From positions 1 through 40,282 of the forward strand of contig CAJCJD010000170.1 in the NCBI GenBank assembly GCA_903970555.1: a stretch of 40,282 nt of DNA, read 5' to 3'. The first letter of the stretch is position 1. The number at the start of each line of letters is the position of its first letter. A model generated the notes under the pieces. The model saw only the letters and a program-made list of their open reading frames with translations. It ran no database searches and was not told the DNA's origin. Both the position numbers and the translations under genes were made by a program. This DNA is from Vulcanimicrobiota bacterium (lineage in GTDB: Bacteria > Pseudomonadota > Gammaproteobacteria > Xanthomonadales > Rhodanobacteraceae). Below are positions 26,298 to 33,844 of this stretch, piece after piece.

Positions 26298-26331
26298 TGC
26301 ACCATAATGGGCAATGCGCTGGATTGGTGCA
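26298..26331 (-). promoter_or_regulatory. Two abutting NtrC-like binding sites at ntrB start
   Basis: Immediately upstream of the ntrB ATG are two adjoining 17-bp boxes. The distal one, TGCGCTGGATTGGTGCA (26315-26331, plus strand), fits the enterobacterial NtrC pattern TGCACY-N5-RGTGCA with one mismatch. The proximal one, TGCACCATAATGGGCAA (26298-26314), has a perfect left arm and a degraded right arm. Placement against the start codon resembles repression by NtrC at the E. coli glnL promoter. Confidence 0.6.
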
Positions 26332-26378
26332 AATCGGGCGAGAGGCTCAATGCCCTGAGAGGTGCTTGTCGGGAACGC

Positions 26379-26483
26379 TTTACCTTGTCGCAAATCACTT
26401 AACCCTGTCGCCAACAGCTAACCCTGTCGCGGAGCGACAAATGCTGTTCTCAGCAGAGAAACTTCTACGCCCACGGCAGAAAT
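26379..26483 (+). repeat. Intergenic CTGTCGC/GCGACA repeat, copy A
   Basis: Contains three TAAC/TTACC-(N)-TGTCGC units in a row, at 26380, 26399 and 26419. The last forms the hairpin TGTCGC-GGA-GCGACA. Three blocks recur in the same order and orientation in copy B at 39143-39289: ATCACTTAACC(C/G)TGTCG (16 of 17 identical), CTGTCGCGGA(G/C)CGAC...ATGCT, and ACGGCAGAAAT (11 of 11). Function unknown. Confidence 0.75.
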
Positions 26484-26608
26484 CCCCGGCAAACGGCGTA
26501 GTCAAATTTCTGCAGCCGAGAACGTAGGCAGAAAAAGCTAAGCCCTGATCAAAAGCATCCTTCAGCGTTGTCGCATGGGCTGGGACGAGATTTCAAACGT
26601 CATGCGGG

Positions 26609-26773
26609 ATGCTTACAGTTGCGTGTGAGAAGTGGAATGAAGCGGTGGCTAAGCGCAGACAAGAAATTCGAGATGGCCTCAAGCACTCCGTAGCGAATGG
26701 AGAACGCAACACCGATTCGTCAACCGCTGATCGCAATCCTGATCAACACGCCTATGGAGTACGTGAAGGATGA
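26609..26773 (+). CDS. Tiny hypothetical protein, possibly a gene remnant
   Basis: 54 residues, MLTVACEKWNEAVAKRRQEIRDGL then a polar tail ending GVREG. It is charged and helical in the middle and disordered after. It is considered because its stop overlaps the next ATG as ATGA, a coupling arrangement. An out-of-frame ATG at 26575 reads MGWDEISNVMRDAYSCV and stops exactly where this frame becomes coding-like, so the pair could be one frameshifted gene. No ribosome site is evident. Confidence 0.25.
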   Translation: MLTVACEKWNEAVAKRRQEIRDGLKHSVANGERNTDSSTADRNPDQHAYGVREG

Positions 26774-26931
26774 ATCCGGATACTAAGTTTGTTTACGTCG
26801 ATCCGTATGAGGATGAGCGGCCATCGCCGAACCATTATCTTGCGCAAGAGCATCGCTATTTCTCTGCGCATCATTTGTTGCTTGAAACCGCACGTGAGGC
26901 GGCTGAAAGCCCGACGTCCCCCCGGTGTTGA
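26770..26931 (+). CDS. Tiny hypothetical protein
   Basis: 53 residues beginning MNPDTKFVYVDPYEDERPSPN, with a His/Tyr-rich helical centre (HYLAQEHRYFSAHHLLLETAREAAE). GAAGG lies immediately upstream and the start overlaps the preceding stop (ATGA). No family recognised. The amino-acid composition is more protein-like than random frames nearby, but length limits confidence. Confidence 0.3.
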   Translation: MNPDTKFVYVDPYEDERPSPNHYLAQEHRYFSAHHLLLETAREAAESPTSPRC

Positions 26932-27050
26932 GTAGCGCAACGATTTGGAGTCCAATCCCCTCCGCCGACGCCGACGCTTCCGGTTCCAACCCAACCTGTG
27001 ACCCCATCTTTAGTCGCACCTTTGGCCGTGCCAGCAGGCAATCAGACTAC

Positions 27051-27707
27051 ATGTCCATAATAAAATCTGAAGAAAATAACACCGCCTTACTTTTGGATAA
27101 GGTTGCTTCAGCGCGAGCGGGAAACCCTAAAGAAGCTATCGCCGCAGCCATGCTGATCCATCAATTTCCACAAATAGCGCAGCGCACTGGGTTGAACTCG
27201 GAATACGAATTCTTTCTGAATTTCGGTATGCGGTCGACTGATCCCGAGGTCCTTGTTGCTGCGGGCGAAGCGTTGTTTCTAGGGAAAAGATTGGCGCGCA
27301 ACGCAAGACTGGGTATGCGTTATTTTGCGAAGGCAAACAAAATTTCCCCATTTATGGGGGCATTTATGATCGCGCGATTGGATATTTTTCAAGATCGTCC
27401 GATGGGCGGAAAAATGTTGGAGAAGGGAGCGAAGGCAGGACACATTCCGTCTGCGGTGCTGTTAGCAAGGCTTCGATACCGTAAAACTAAAAAATATCTT
27501 TTTATTTTTGCACTGCCAAGTCTCGTAGTTCTTTCAATGAAATGTGGGAGGCTTATCACTGTCGGATTAAAAGACAAAGAAAATTTATATATGCGATTTT
27601 GGCGCTATAAGGACGCAGGTCTAGCGCGACAAAAGGAACTGGCCAAGGACTTGCCTATAGACAGGGCGTCTCCCTTTGAAGATATAGAGTCAGCCTTATC
27701 GAAGTGA
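27051..27707 (+). CDS. Hypothetical Sel1/TPR-like protein with one membrane segment
   Basis: 218 residues starting MSIIKSEENNTALLLDKV. Successive helical hairpins with Sel1-like spacing are visible: GEALFLGKRLARNARLGMRYFAKANKISPFMGAFMIARLDI, then GGKMLEKGAKAGHIPSAVLLARLRYRKTK. A hydrophobic stretch (YLFIFALPSLVVLSM) near residue 150 could be a membrane segment, followed by a polar tail. The DNA is clearly AT-richer and its codon use less GC-biased than in flanking genes, pointing to horizontal origin. The frame extends upstream to 26925, but that part is Pro/Ser-rich and not coding-like, so ATG 27051 is preferred. Confidence 0.6.
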   Translation: MSIIKSEENNTALLLDKVASARAGNPKEAIAAAMLIHQFPQIAQRTGLNSEYEFFLNFGMRSTDPEVLVAAGEALFLGKRLARNARLGMRYFAKANKISPFMGAFMIARLDIFQDRPMGGKMLEKGAKAGHIPSAVLLARLRYRKTKKYLFIFALPSLVVLSMKCGRLITVGLKDKENLYMRFWRYKDAGLARQKELAKDLPIDRASPFEDIESALSK

Positions 27708-27791
27708 ATGACGGTGTTCACGTCGTAGCGCCAAACAACTGGAACTTTTTTAGAACATTCGCAGACGGCTCTGAAGACTATCTTCCGGCCA

Positions 27792-28097
27792 ATGCCGATA
27801 CTCCGGGAGCACAGCTTGGTGAATGAAAGCCACTCTGTACGGCTTACTGCTCGCAACGAGGGCATTGAGTACGTAGATGACGTCGACATCTATCGTTTTA
27901 GAGTAGCCCGCATCGGCCGAGTTTGGACGTTGTATCTTCCTTGCACAAAAGGGCCCGAATTTGAGGTGCATGAGCTGGACGAAGAAGAAGCTCGCGTCCT
28001 TCCAAGGATCACGAAGTACCTTAGAACGATTTGGTGGTTCGGATTTTTCCCTCGTAGATATACCGTGGTCATTGAACGACTTAAGCCTAGAACTTAG
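27792..28097 (+). CDS. Hypothetical protein in AT-rich island
   Basis: 101 residues from ATG 27792, or 92 from GTG 27819, which has GGGAG upstream. The content looks like a small beta-rich domain (YVDDVDIYRFRVARIGRVWTLYLPCTKGPEFEVHELDEEEARVLPRITKYL) ending in a hydrophobic/basic tail (WWFGFFPRRYTVVIERLKPRT). No family recognised. Base composition matches the neighbouring Sel1-like gene, 84 bp upstream on the same strand, so the two probably arrived together. An effector-immunity or toxin-antitoxin relation is possible but not supported by any motif. Confidence 0.5.
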   Translation: MPILREHSLVNESHSVRLTARNEGIEYVDDVDIYRFRVARIGRVWTLYLPCTKGPEFEVHELDEEEARVLPRITKYLRTIWWFGFFPRRYTVVIERLKPRT

Positions 28098-28225
28098 TTC
28101 TCATTACTAATCTGTTTCGAGTAGGCAGCTTTGCCCGGTATTTTTGAACCGCATATGACCCGGTCAGATCAACTTGAAAGGAGTCTGAAGCGTGCCACCC
28201 GAGAGCCCGGCTTACGGCCTGCGTT

Positions 28226-29110
28226 CTACTGGTTGCGCACAAAACCGGTGATCGTGGTTTGGAAGGGAGTGGTCGGCCGTCCGATCAATCGGGCAAGCTC
28301 GCCGCCGTTGTCGAACAGCGCTCCTTTGGCCACACCCGCATCGGTGTCGGACAGGATCCTGGCCACTATCTCCGGCGCGCCAGCTTGCAACGCCGCCGAT
28401 CGGAACTCTTCGGGCGTCATGTTCTGGTAGGCCATCGGCTTGCCGGACGCTTCGGCTACCACGGCGACGAGCTCGGCCAGCGTGAAGGATGCGTCGCCCG
28501 CCAGCTCATAGATGCGACCCGCATGATCACCGCCGGCCAGAACAGTCGCCGCAGCGCTGGCGTAGTCGGCACGTGCTGCGGAGGAGATGCGTCCATCTTC
28601 CGCCGCACCGATGAGGACGCCATGCTTGAAGGCGAGCGGCAACCGCCACGTATAGACCTCCGTGTACCAGCCGTTGCGCAGAAGCACGAACGGCACGCCG
28701 GCTTCCGCCAAAGCCGCTTCCGTGTCGCGATGCTCTTCAGCCAGAAACAGCGGTGACGTGTCCGCGCGGAGGATGCTGGTGTAGGCGATCAGACCGACAC
28801 CCGCATCCTTCGCAGCGTTGATGACGTTACGGTGCTGTACCTTGCGCTCGCCATTCTCGCTACTGGAGATCAGGAGAAGCCGATCCACGCCCGCAAACGC
28901 GCTCGCCAGTGTTTCCGGACGGGAATAGTCGGCGGTACGAACCTCTATCCCCTTTTTACGAAACGCATTGGCCGCTCCCTCGTCCTTGGCCGGATCGCGC
29001 ATACCCGCGACGATAGCGCTCGCGGGCACCGTCTCGAGCAGCGTGTCGATGACGTGTTGGCCGAGTTGGCCGGTAGCACCGGTGACAAACAGCTTAGGCA
29101 TAACGGGCAT
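28226..29110 (-). CDS. qorB: NmrA/QorB-like NAD(P)H-binding oxidoreductase
   Basis: A 294-residue atypical short-chain dehydrogenase of the NmrA/QorB (YtfG) group. The nucleotide-binding motif is LFVTGATGQLGQHVI (residues 8-22), followed by AGMRDP, LLLISSSE, and IAYTSIL; NGWYTEVY is the QOR2-type substrate region. E. coli QorB is an NADPH:quinone oxidoreductase of similar length (286). The start at 29110 is supported by GGAAG upstream; a downstream ATG at 29101 is also possible. It is divergent from an HxlR regulator, exactly as in the E. coli qorB-ytfH pair, so redox/quinone-responsive control is likely. Confidence 0.87.
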   Translation of the reverse strand: MPVMPKLFVTGATGQLGQHVIDTLLETVPASAIVAGMRDPAKDEGAANAFRKKGIEVRTADYSRPETLASAFAGVDRLLLISSSENGERKVQHRNVINAAKDAGVGLIAYTSILRADTSPLFLAEEHRDTEAALAEAGVPFVLLRNGWYTEVYTWRLPLAFKHGVLIGAAEDGRISSAARADYASAAATVLAGGDHAGRIYELAGDASFTLAELVAVVAEASGKPMAYQNMTPEEFRSAALQAGAPEIVARILSDTDAGVAKGALFDNGGELARLIGRPTTPFQTTITGFVRNQ

Positions 29111-29161
29111 CGTCTTCCTTCCTTGTAGTTTGCAATGGAGATGAGGTAATTTAATGAGACC

Positions 29162-29608
29162 ATGTCGCGACGTGAAGGAGGCAGAATTTTGGGACAAGGT
29201 GAGGTAGCAGTAACCGCCTCGGCATCCGCCGACGGCCGTTTCTCCAAACATCAACCAACGTGGTCGTACGACCCACAATGCCCGGTGCGAGACGTTCTCG
29301 ACCGGATTGGCGACAAGTGGTCGACGCTTATCCTGGTCACTCTGGCGAACGGCCCGTATCGCTTCAGCGCCGTCCAGCGCGCGATCCCGGACATCTCCAA
29401 GCGAATGCTGACGCAGACTTTCCGCGATCTGGAGCGCGATGGCCTGATCGCGCGGACGGTGTTTCCTACCAAACCGCCGAGCGTCGAATACCGCCTGACG
29501 CCTTTAGGCGAGACGATTCTCGAGCCCCTGAACGTTCTTGTCCGGTGGGCCGATCGCAGCCATGCAGCGATCAAGAAAGCCCGTTTGGCATACGATGGAA
29601 CGGCGTAG
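29162..29608 (+). CDS. HxlR-family transcriptional regulator
   Basis: Up to 148 residues. It is a winged-helix HxlR protein: the single cysteine near the domain start in [81 protein letters not shown]... matches the redox-sensing Cys of YodB/HypR-type members. The first 30 or so residues are extra and low-complexity, so the true start may be later than ATG 29162. It is divergent from qorB with a 51-bp gap that must contain both promoters and its operator. Likely represses qorB until quinone or electrophile stress modifies the Cys. Confidence 0.9.
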   Translation: MSRREGGRILGQGEVAVTASASADGRFSKHQPTWSYDPQCPVRDVLDRIGDKWSTLILVTLANGPYRFSAVQRAIPDISKRMLTQTFRDLERDGLIARTVFPTKPPSVEYRLTPLGETILEPLNVLVRWADRSHAAIKKARLAYDGTA

Positions 29609-29669
29609 AGGCTTAAATCAGCGCACCGGCTTTCCCGCTAAGCGGATAAGCAAGTTCGCTGAAAACACG

Positions 29670-30428
29670 TTAATACGTGAGCTGCACACTTGCATAGAAG
29701 GACGCTTGACCTGATTGGCTCGGCTTTTCAAAACCAGGACCTCCGGATGCCATCAAGGCGAAGTGTTTGGTGAGCTGGTAAATGACGCCTATGCCTAGAT
29801 TGGTTAGCGCCGTACCACCGACGGTGGCGGCAGTCTGATGGTAGATTTCCACGCCGATATTGAGGCGTTCTGTCACGCTGCGAGTGACAGCCCAGCCGAT
29901 AAATTGAAAGTTGCGATTACCTCTTCCCGGATTGATGTCGTAGCCCACACCACCGAACGTCGACCACTTGCCAAAATCCTTTTGCATCCAGATCGGCAAA
30001 TACAGGGAAGGCTGTTGCACGCCAAATATCCGCGAAGCCGTGGGCAGGCTGAGGGAAGGATAGACAGATACGTCCGGCATCCAACTGTCTTCGGACTGAT
30101 GCAAAAATCGATACTTTGCACCCAACTGTATGTCACCACTTCCGAAGCGATAGCCATTGGGCTCATCGTAGTTCAGCGGAGCGGTGACGCTTAGCTGCAA
30201 GTCCGGCGCGGCGCCATAATTAAATTCAAACCCAAGCTGTCCGGTAGTCTCGCTAGGGAAATGTGTCCCCAATACGAACAAGTAATCTTCCCAATGACCT
30301 GTGTCAGTGGGCTCCGGATCGTCGGTCATATAGGGAGGTCCGGCGAACACCGGACTTGATACGGTTAATGTCGCGATGCATAGCCAAAACCACAGGCCAA
30401 AGCGCGGCGATCGTTGCCATTTAGCCAT
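29670..30428 (-). CDS. Outer-membrane beta-barrel protein
   Basis: 252 residues with a signal peptide (WLCIATLTVSSPVFA, cut before GPPYMTDDPEP). The mature part alternates hydrophobic and polar residues in repeated strands (QLGFEFNYGAAPDLQLSVTAPLNYDE; DIQLGAKYRFLH; FASSGGPGFEK-like loop) and ends in aromatic YASVQLTY, the usual C-terminal beta signal. It resembles the 'MetA-pathway/transporter' type small barrels. Its start overlaps the stop of the preceding four-repeat membrane protein by 8 bp, so the two are translated together and probably act in one envelope pathway. Substrate unknown. Confidence 0.8.
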   Translation of the reverse strand: MAKWQRSPRFGLWFWLCIATLTVSSPVFAGPPYMTDDPEPTDTGHWEDYLFVLGTHFPSETTGQLGFEFNYGAAPDLQLSVTAPLNYDEPNGYRFGSGDIQLGAKYRFLHQSEDSWMPDVSVYPSLSLPTASRIFGVQQPSLYLPIWMQKDFGKWSTFGGVGYDINPGRGNRNFQFIGWAVTRSVTERLNIGVEIYHQTAATVGGTALTNLGIGVIYQLTKHFALMASGGPGFEKPSQSGQASFYASVQLTY

Positions 30429-31179
30429 CGTGCGCCGTCGACGCCTTTCTTGAAGTCAGCACAATGAGCACAACTACCGCGATGGCCAACGCGATCGAAG
30501 AAGCTACCGTACCAAGGGCCAAACCGCCTTCGTCGTGCGATTTGGTCAAGGTATCGCCGAGCGCGGCGCCGAGCGGGCGTGTCAAGACGAAAGCCGTCCA
30601 GAACAAAAATACCCGAGATATCTTCGTTAAAAAGTACGCGGCGGAAACCAACGCTAATAGGCCGATGAATAGCAAAGCCGCACCGACAAAGCCCAGAGAC
30701 GTCCCGTCCGACGTAAAGTCGCCGAGCGCGGTTCCCAAGGTATTGGACACCAGTATCGTTACCCAATAAAACGCCTCGGCCTTTGGATCCGTCACATGCT
30801 CGAACACAACCTTGCCGAGCGTCCATCGCCAGATCGCGAGTACAAGCAGCAACAGCGTCACGAGTAGAAGCGATCCGCCAAGGTATCCGAGCTGGGCCGT
30901 ACGATCTAAGAAATCCGACAATGTCGTACCGGCGGTGGTTGTCGCCAGAATCACCGCCCAATAGAGCGCGGGGTGATAGTGCCGCGTGCGAATCTGAGCG
31001 GTAACAAGGACGAGAAAGATCGCGAAGAATATGGCGGTACTCGCCAGATAGCCCAATCCCAGCGTCATGGATACGGCATCGCCACCGGTCTCCCCCAGGG
31101 TGGTCGCGCAGATCTTGATAGCCCAAAAGGCCAGCGTGATCTGGGGGACTTTATTCATGGTTTGCTTTTGAAGCGTCAT
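30421..31179 (-). CDS. COG4705-type multi-pass membrane protein
   Basis: 252 residues (245 if it starts at the second Met, 31158). There are eight hydrophobic segments in four units, each carrying a related signature: TTLGETGGDAVS, TTAGTTLSDFLDR, NTLGTALGDF, RPLGAALGDTLTK. Such repeated small/acidic motifs inside membrane helices suggest an ion- or small-solute transporter with pseudo-symmetry. The family (uncharacterised membrane-anchored COG4705) has no agreed function. Overlaps the outer-membrane barrel gene by 8 bp. An AT-rich palindrome (ATAAAC-CGA-GTTTAT region, 31224-31238) lies upstream and may be its operator. Confidence 0.8.
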   Translation of the reverse strand: MTLQKQTMNKVPQITLAFWAIKICATTLGETGGDAVSMTLGLGYLASTAIFFAIFLVLVTAQIRTRHYHPALYWAVILATTTAGTTLSDFLDRTAQLGYLGGSLLLVTLLLLVLAIWRWTLGKVVFEHVTDPKAEAFYWVTILVSNTLGTALGDFTSDGTSLGFVGAALLFIGLLALVSAAYFLTKISRVFLFWTAFVLTRPLGAALGDTLTKSHDEGGLALGTVASSIALAIAVVVLIVLTSRKASTAHDG

Positions 31180-31223
31180 CTCGTTCTCACAGCTGTTCGT
31201 CCGGCCTGCCGGGCTCCGATACA

Positions 31224-31238
31224 ATAAACCGAGTTTAT
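31224..31238 (-). promoter_or_regulatory. Palindromic operator candidate upstream of COG4705 gene
   Basis: ATAAAC CGA-G GTTTAT-type inverted repeat (ATAAACCGAGTTTAT), overlapped by CCGAG-TTTAT-CTCGG. It lies 45 bp ahead of the start at 31179. The minus-strand sequence TTTATTGTAT just downstream of it could include a -10 box. Confidence 0.4.
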
Positions 31239-31326
31239 CTCGGCATGCTTTTTGGCTGCTTAGCGCCGCCTGATAAACCACCAACGAGCCAATGCGCACT
31301 GGATCCCAATGCGTTGAGAAATTAGG

Positions 31327-32679
31327 TCAATGCGCAATAGCGCTGTGACGCTCAAAAGTTGAATCAGATGCCAGAGCTCGGTTAACGGCCTCGCTGAACT
31401 CGTCCAATGTGCAGTCGAAATCCGTGGCAGTGCCGCGGCAGCCTGGCACGAAAACCGGAACTTTTTGCGGAGGGTTCTGCAGGCTGAGCGGCGTCATATG
31501 ACGCATCTGCTCCATGGTTTGACTCACATAGTAAACACGGACTTTATTCGCACCTGTTGTACGGTTACGGCGCAACTCGAACACCAGCGCTCCGCCTGTG
31601 GAGGTAGGGTCCGTTGGCTGCTCTGCGATCATCCAATGCATATTCAGCGTGCCGGCCAGCGTCGTGATGTTGGTATCGTGGCCTATCAGGAAGACCAGAT
31701 GATCCCCGGGCTCACCCACTGCCTTGTCCATTTGTCTGTCGCTTGCCCCTTGTTTAAGTGTGGCAAGGATGGTTGTCGCAAGATTACCGGCATAGGTCCG
31801 CGCGATTGGCGATGTGCGTAACGCGATGTCGCTGTAAGAGGTGTGCAATGCGAGCAGCTCACCTATCTGTAACGGAGACAGGCGCCCCCAAGCTACCTGC
31901 GACATCGGCATACCTTCCGTGTATTCCAGTGCAAAGTTTTCAGCAAAGGTGGACGCGTTGTGCAGCGGGGACTTGATCTCGACGAGCGCATCGCCTTTGC
32001 CGGGTCCGATCGCACTATCCTGCTCGATGAGTAGTTTCTTACTTTGCGTCTGTTCTGACGTGCAGTGATCAGGCGAACAACCCAGCAGCACGGATTGCAT
32101 GATGGCGAGCGCCATGGCGTTTGCCTGCGCCAGATGCTTTGGGTCGCCACCGATCCGCCCCAACACAGCAGCAAGCGCCATCGCCCGATCGGTGTCGGTC
32201 ACGTTCGTGAACGAGTGACTAAACAACGCATCAGGTGCGTCCTTGGGAGAAGCATGGATCGGCACGTTGCAGCCGGGCAGAAACCCATCCATAAGTCCAT
32301 GTGCCGATTCCATGGTCCGCTCTTCGTCGTCAGCGACAACGAATGTTTTACCCGCGTCGGCACAACCTTGAGCAGCGATCCATCCTGATTGACTGTAATA
32401 GTCGCGATACCACTGGCCCATGATACTCATGAGCTGTTTTCCGCGTGGTGTCAGATAGCCCGGCGCCACACTCCATGTGGGCCATGGCTGATTTGAAAAG
32501 ACATCCAGTGATCCTGGTTTCGCCGTGGGCGAACGTACCCCGTGGCGACTCAACACAATAACCAAGCGCAGCTCATCGGAATCCGGAACGCCAGCGGCGA
32601 TAGTCGTCTCGCAAGCTCCAAACAACGCAAGGAACAAAAGGAAAAAAACACGACTGTGATTTCGCCACGCGCTGTTCAT
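31327..32679 (-). CDS. Histidine acid phosphatase, AppA/phytase-like, exported
   Basis: 450 residues with an N-terminal signal (VFFLLFLALFGACETTIAAG). Catalytic motif SRHGVRSPT (R45-H46-G47-x-R49-x-P51) and the distal proton-donor motif LIGHDTN mark the branch-2 histidine acid phosphatases. Surrounding wording (WPTWSVAPGYLTPRGKQLM; DEERTMESAHGLMDGFLPGC; GGALVFELRR) is close to E. coli AppA phytase and Agp, rather than to mammalian-type acid phosphatases. At least six cysteines suggest disulphides in the periplasm. Likely releases phosphate from organic esters, possibly phytate. Its ATG overlaps the upstream propeller gene stop (ATGA), tying it to the YncE-type protein and the TonB receptor. 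Confidence 0.9.
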   Translation of the reverse strand: MNSAWRNHSRVFFLLFLALFGACETTIAAGVPDSDELRLVIVLSRHGVRSPTAKPGSLDVFSNQPWPTWSVAPGYLTPRGKQLMSIMGQWYRDYYSQSGWIAAQGCADAGKTFVVADDEERTMESAHGLMDGFLPGCNVPIHASPKDAPDALFSHSFTNVTDTDRAMALAAVLGRIGGDPKHLAQANAMALAIMQSVLLGCSPDHCTSEQTQSKKLLIEQDSAIGPGKGDALVEIKSPLHNASTFAENFALEYTEGMPMSQVAWGRLSPLQIGELLALHTSYSDIALRTSPIARTYAGNLATTILATLKQGASDRQMDKAVGEPGDHLVFLIGHDTNITTLAGTLNMHWMIAEQPTDPTSTGGALVFELRRNRTTGANKVRVYYVSQTMEQMRHMTPLSLQNPPQKVPVFVPGCRGTATDFDCTLDEFSEAVNRALASDSTFERHSAIAH

Positions 32680-33728
32680 TCGTCGCGATCCCCACGTTTT
32701 ATCTTGTCGGACCGACAGCCAACCAAGTATCGCTTTGCACCCACCACTATGACGCCAAATCCGCTCTGTGAAGACGTTGCCGAAGCCGTGATGCTTGGCG
32801 CTGCCAGAAAGACGCGGTGGGCGTTGGCATCCACAGCCAGCGTGCGGGCGCCATTGGCCGTGACGACATTGGCGGCCACGATGTAATGATCGGCATCAAT
32901 CTGATGTATCACGGTCAATGTGCCATCGGCATTGGAGCTATACACGGTGCTCGCGCCACTGTCATAACCGGCGGCGTCCGGATCGTCGCCGATGGGTAGC
33001 ACAGCAACACGGTGGCCATCGTCAGCATCCAGTACTACTAGCTTCTGATTCGCACAGACGGAAAACAGACGGCGATGTCCGAGGTCGATTGCAAGACCGG
33101 TCGGGCCATCGCAGGGCGCCAGCGACCAGGTAGCGAGTACTTTGTTCGCGCGCGCATCGATCTGGGCAATCTGCGACTTGTCCTCCAGATTCACATAGAT
33201 GTGACCTGCATCGTCGGTCACGGCGAATTCCGGTCTGCCAGGCAGCGCCAGCGTGCCGGTTTCCTTTGCGGTTACCGGATCGATCTGGGTACTGCTGTTG
33301 CTGTGGCCGTTGAAAGTCCAGAGTCTTGCGCTGGCCTTGTCAAACAGCATCGCATCAGGATCCTTGCCGCTGATCGCAATGGCAGGCAGTGGCTTGAGGG
33401 TCGCCAGATCAAACGGTGTCACGCTGTTCGCGTGGCCGTTGCTGACATAACCGCGATGCTGGTTCGGCAAGATCACCACGCGATGTGCGCCATTCGCGCC
33501 CGACACTTCGCCGATGAGCTTGCCATTTTGCGTATCCATCACCATCACGCGGTCGGCGCGGGCGATGTATAGCCGCTGCGCGGCATCGTCAAAAGTGAGG
33601 TAATCCCACTTACCCGTGCCGCCGAGCACATAGCGTTGGAGCACGGCGTAACCCGTGTCGGACGTGGCGGCCAGACAGGCTGATGAGACAGCCAATACCG
33701 TGGCGAGCGTGACCAAGATTCGCTTCAT
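32676..33728 (-). CDS. YncE-type seven-bladed beta-propeller protein, exported
   Basis: 350 residues with signal peptide MKRILVTLATVLAVSSACLA. The mature chain has repeated blade units of about 42 residues with the 'D-A-x-R-L-Y-I/V-A...V-x-V-x-D' pattern (FDDAAQRLYIARADRVMVMDTQNGKLIGEV; NQHRGYVSNGHANSVTPFDLATLK; VNLEDKSQIAQIDARANKVLATWSL). This places it in the YVTN/YncE beta-propeller group. E. coli YncE lies beside the TonB receptor gene yncD; here too the propeller is next to a TonB-dependent receptor, and its stop overlaps the phosphatase start. It may be a periplasmic binding or scaffolding partner. Molecular role unknown. Confidence 0.87.
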   Translation of the reverse strand: MKRILVTLATVLAVSSACLAATSDTGYAVLQRYVLGGTGKWDYLTFDDAAQRLYIARADRVMVMDTQNGKLIGEVSGANGAHRVVILPNQHRGYVSNGHANSVTPFDLATLKPLPAIAISGKDPDAMLFDKASARLWTFNGHSNSSTQIDPVTAKETGTLALPGRPEFAVTDDAGHIYVNLEDKSQIAQIDARANKVLATWSLAPCDGPTGLAIDLGHRRLFSVCANQKLVVLDADDGHRVAVLPIGDDPDAAGYDSGASTVYSSNADGTLTVIHQIDADHYIVAANVVTANGARTLAVDANAHRVFLAAPSITASATSSQSGFGVIVVGAKRYLVGCRSDKIKRGDRDE

Positions 33729-33793
33729 GTAAATCGTCCTTTCTGATTATTTTGAAGGCTATGCAGGGAAAGAAATTCCGTCCAAAGGGAGCG

Positions 33794-33832
33794 GCCACCA
33801 CCGTTAGTCCCAACACGGCTAACGGCGGTGGC
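33794..33832 (-). other. Long hairpin between receptor and propeller genes
   Basis: 14-bp stem with one mismatch (GCCACCACCGTTAG/CTAACGGCGGTGGC), 11-base loop, just after the receptor stop at 33845. There is no T-run on the minus strand. It probably acts as a partial terminator or RNA-stabilising element that lowers expression of the downstream propeller and phosphatase genes relative to the receptor. Confidence 0.65.
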
Positions 33833-33844
33833 ATGCCCAGCGGA

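Larger units (their letters stand above)
26332..27050. other. Long intergenic stretch upstream of ntrB
   Basis: About 720 bases between the ntrBC control region and the first sizeable gene of the AT-richer island. It holds intergenic repeat copy A (26379-26483), further inverted repeats (CTACGCC/GGCGTAG at 26465-26501; GCAGAAAT/ATTTCTGC at 26476-26512) and two tiny overlapping frames (26609-26773, 26770-26931). The last 120 bases before 27051 show nothing convincing. Confidence 0.55.

Noticed and set aside
26925-27050. Upstream extension of the Sel1-like gene and a stretch resembling a tRNA 3' end (GGAGTCCAATCCCCTCCGCC)
   Set aside because: No matching acceptor, D or anticodon arms could be found on either strand, and the extension is Pro/Ser-rich and not coding-like.
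28192-28251. 19-codon frame with AAAGGAG ahead of a GTG
   Set aside because: Good ribosome site, but very short, no family, and it overlaps the end of the qorB-like gene in antisense.
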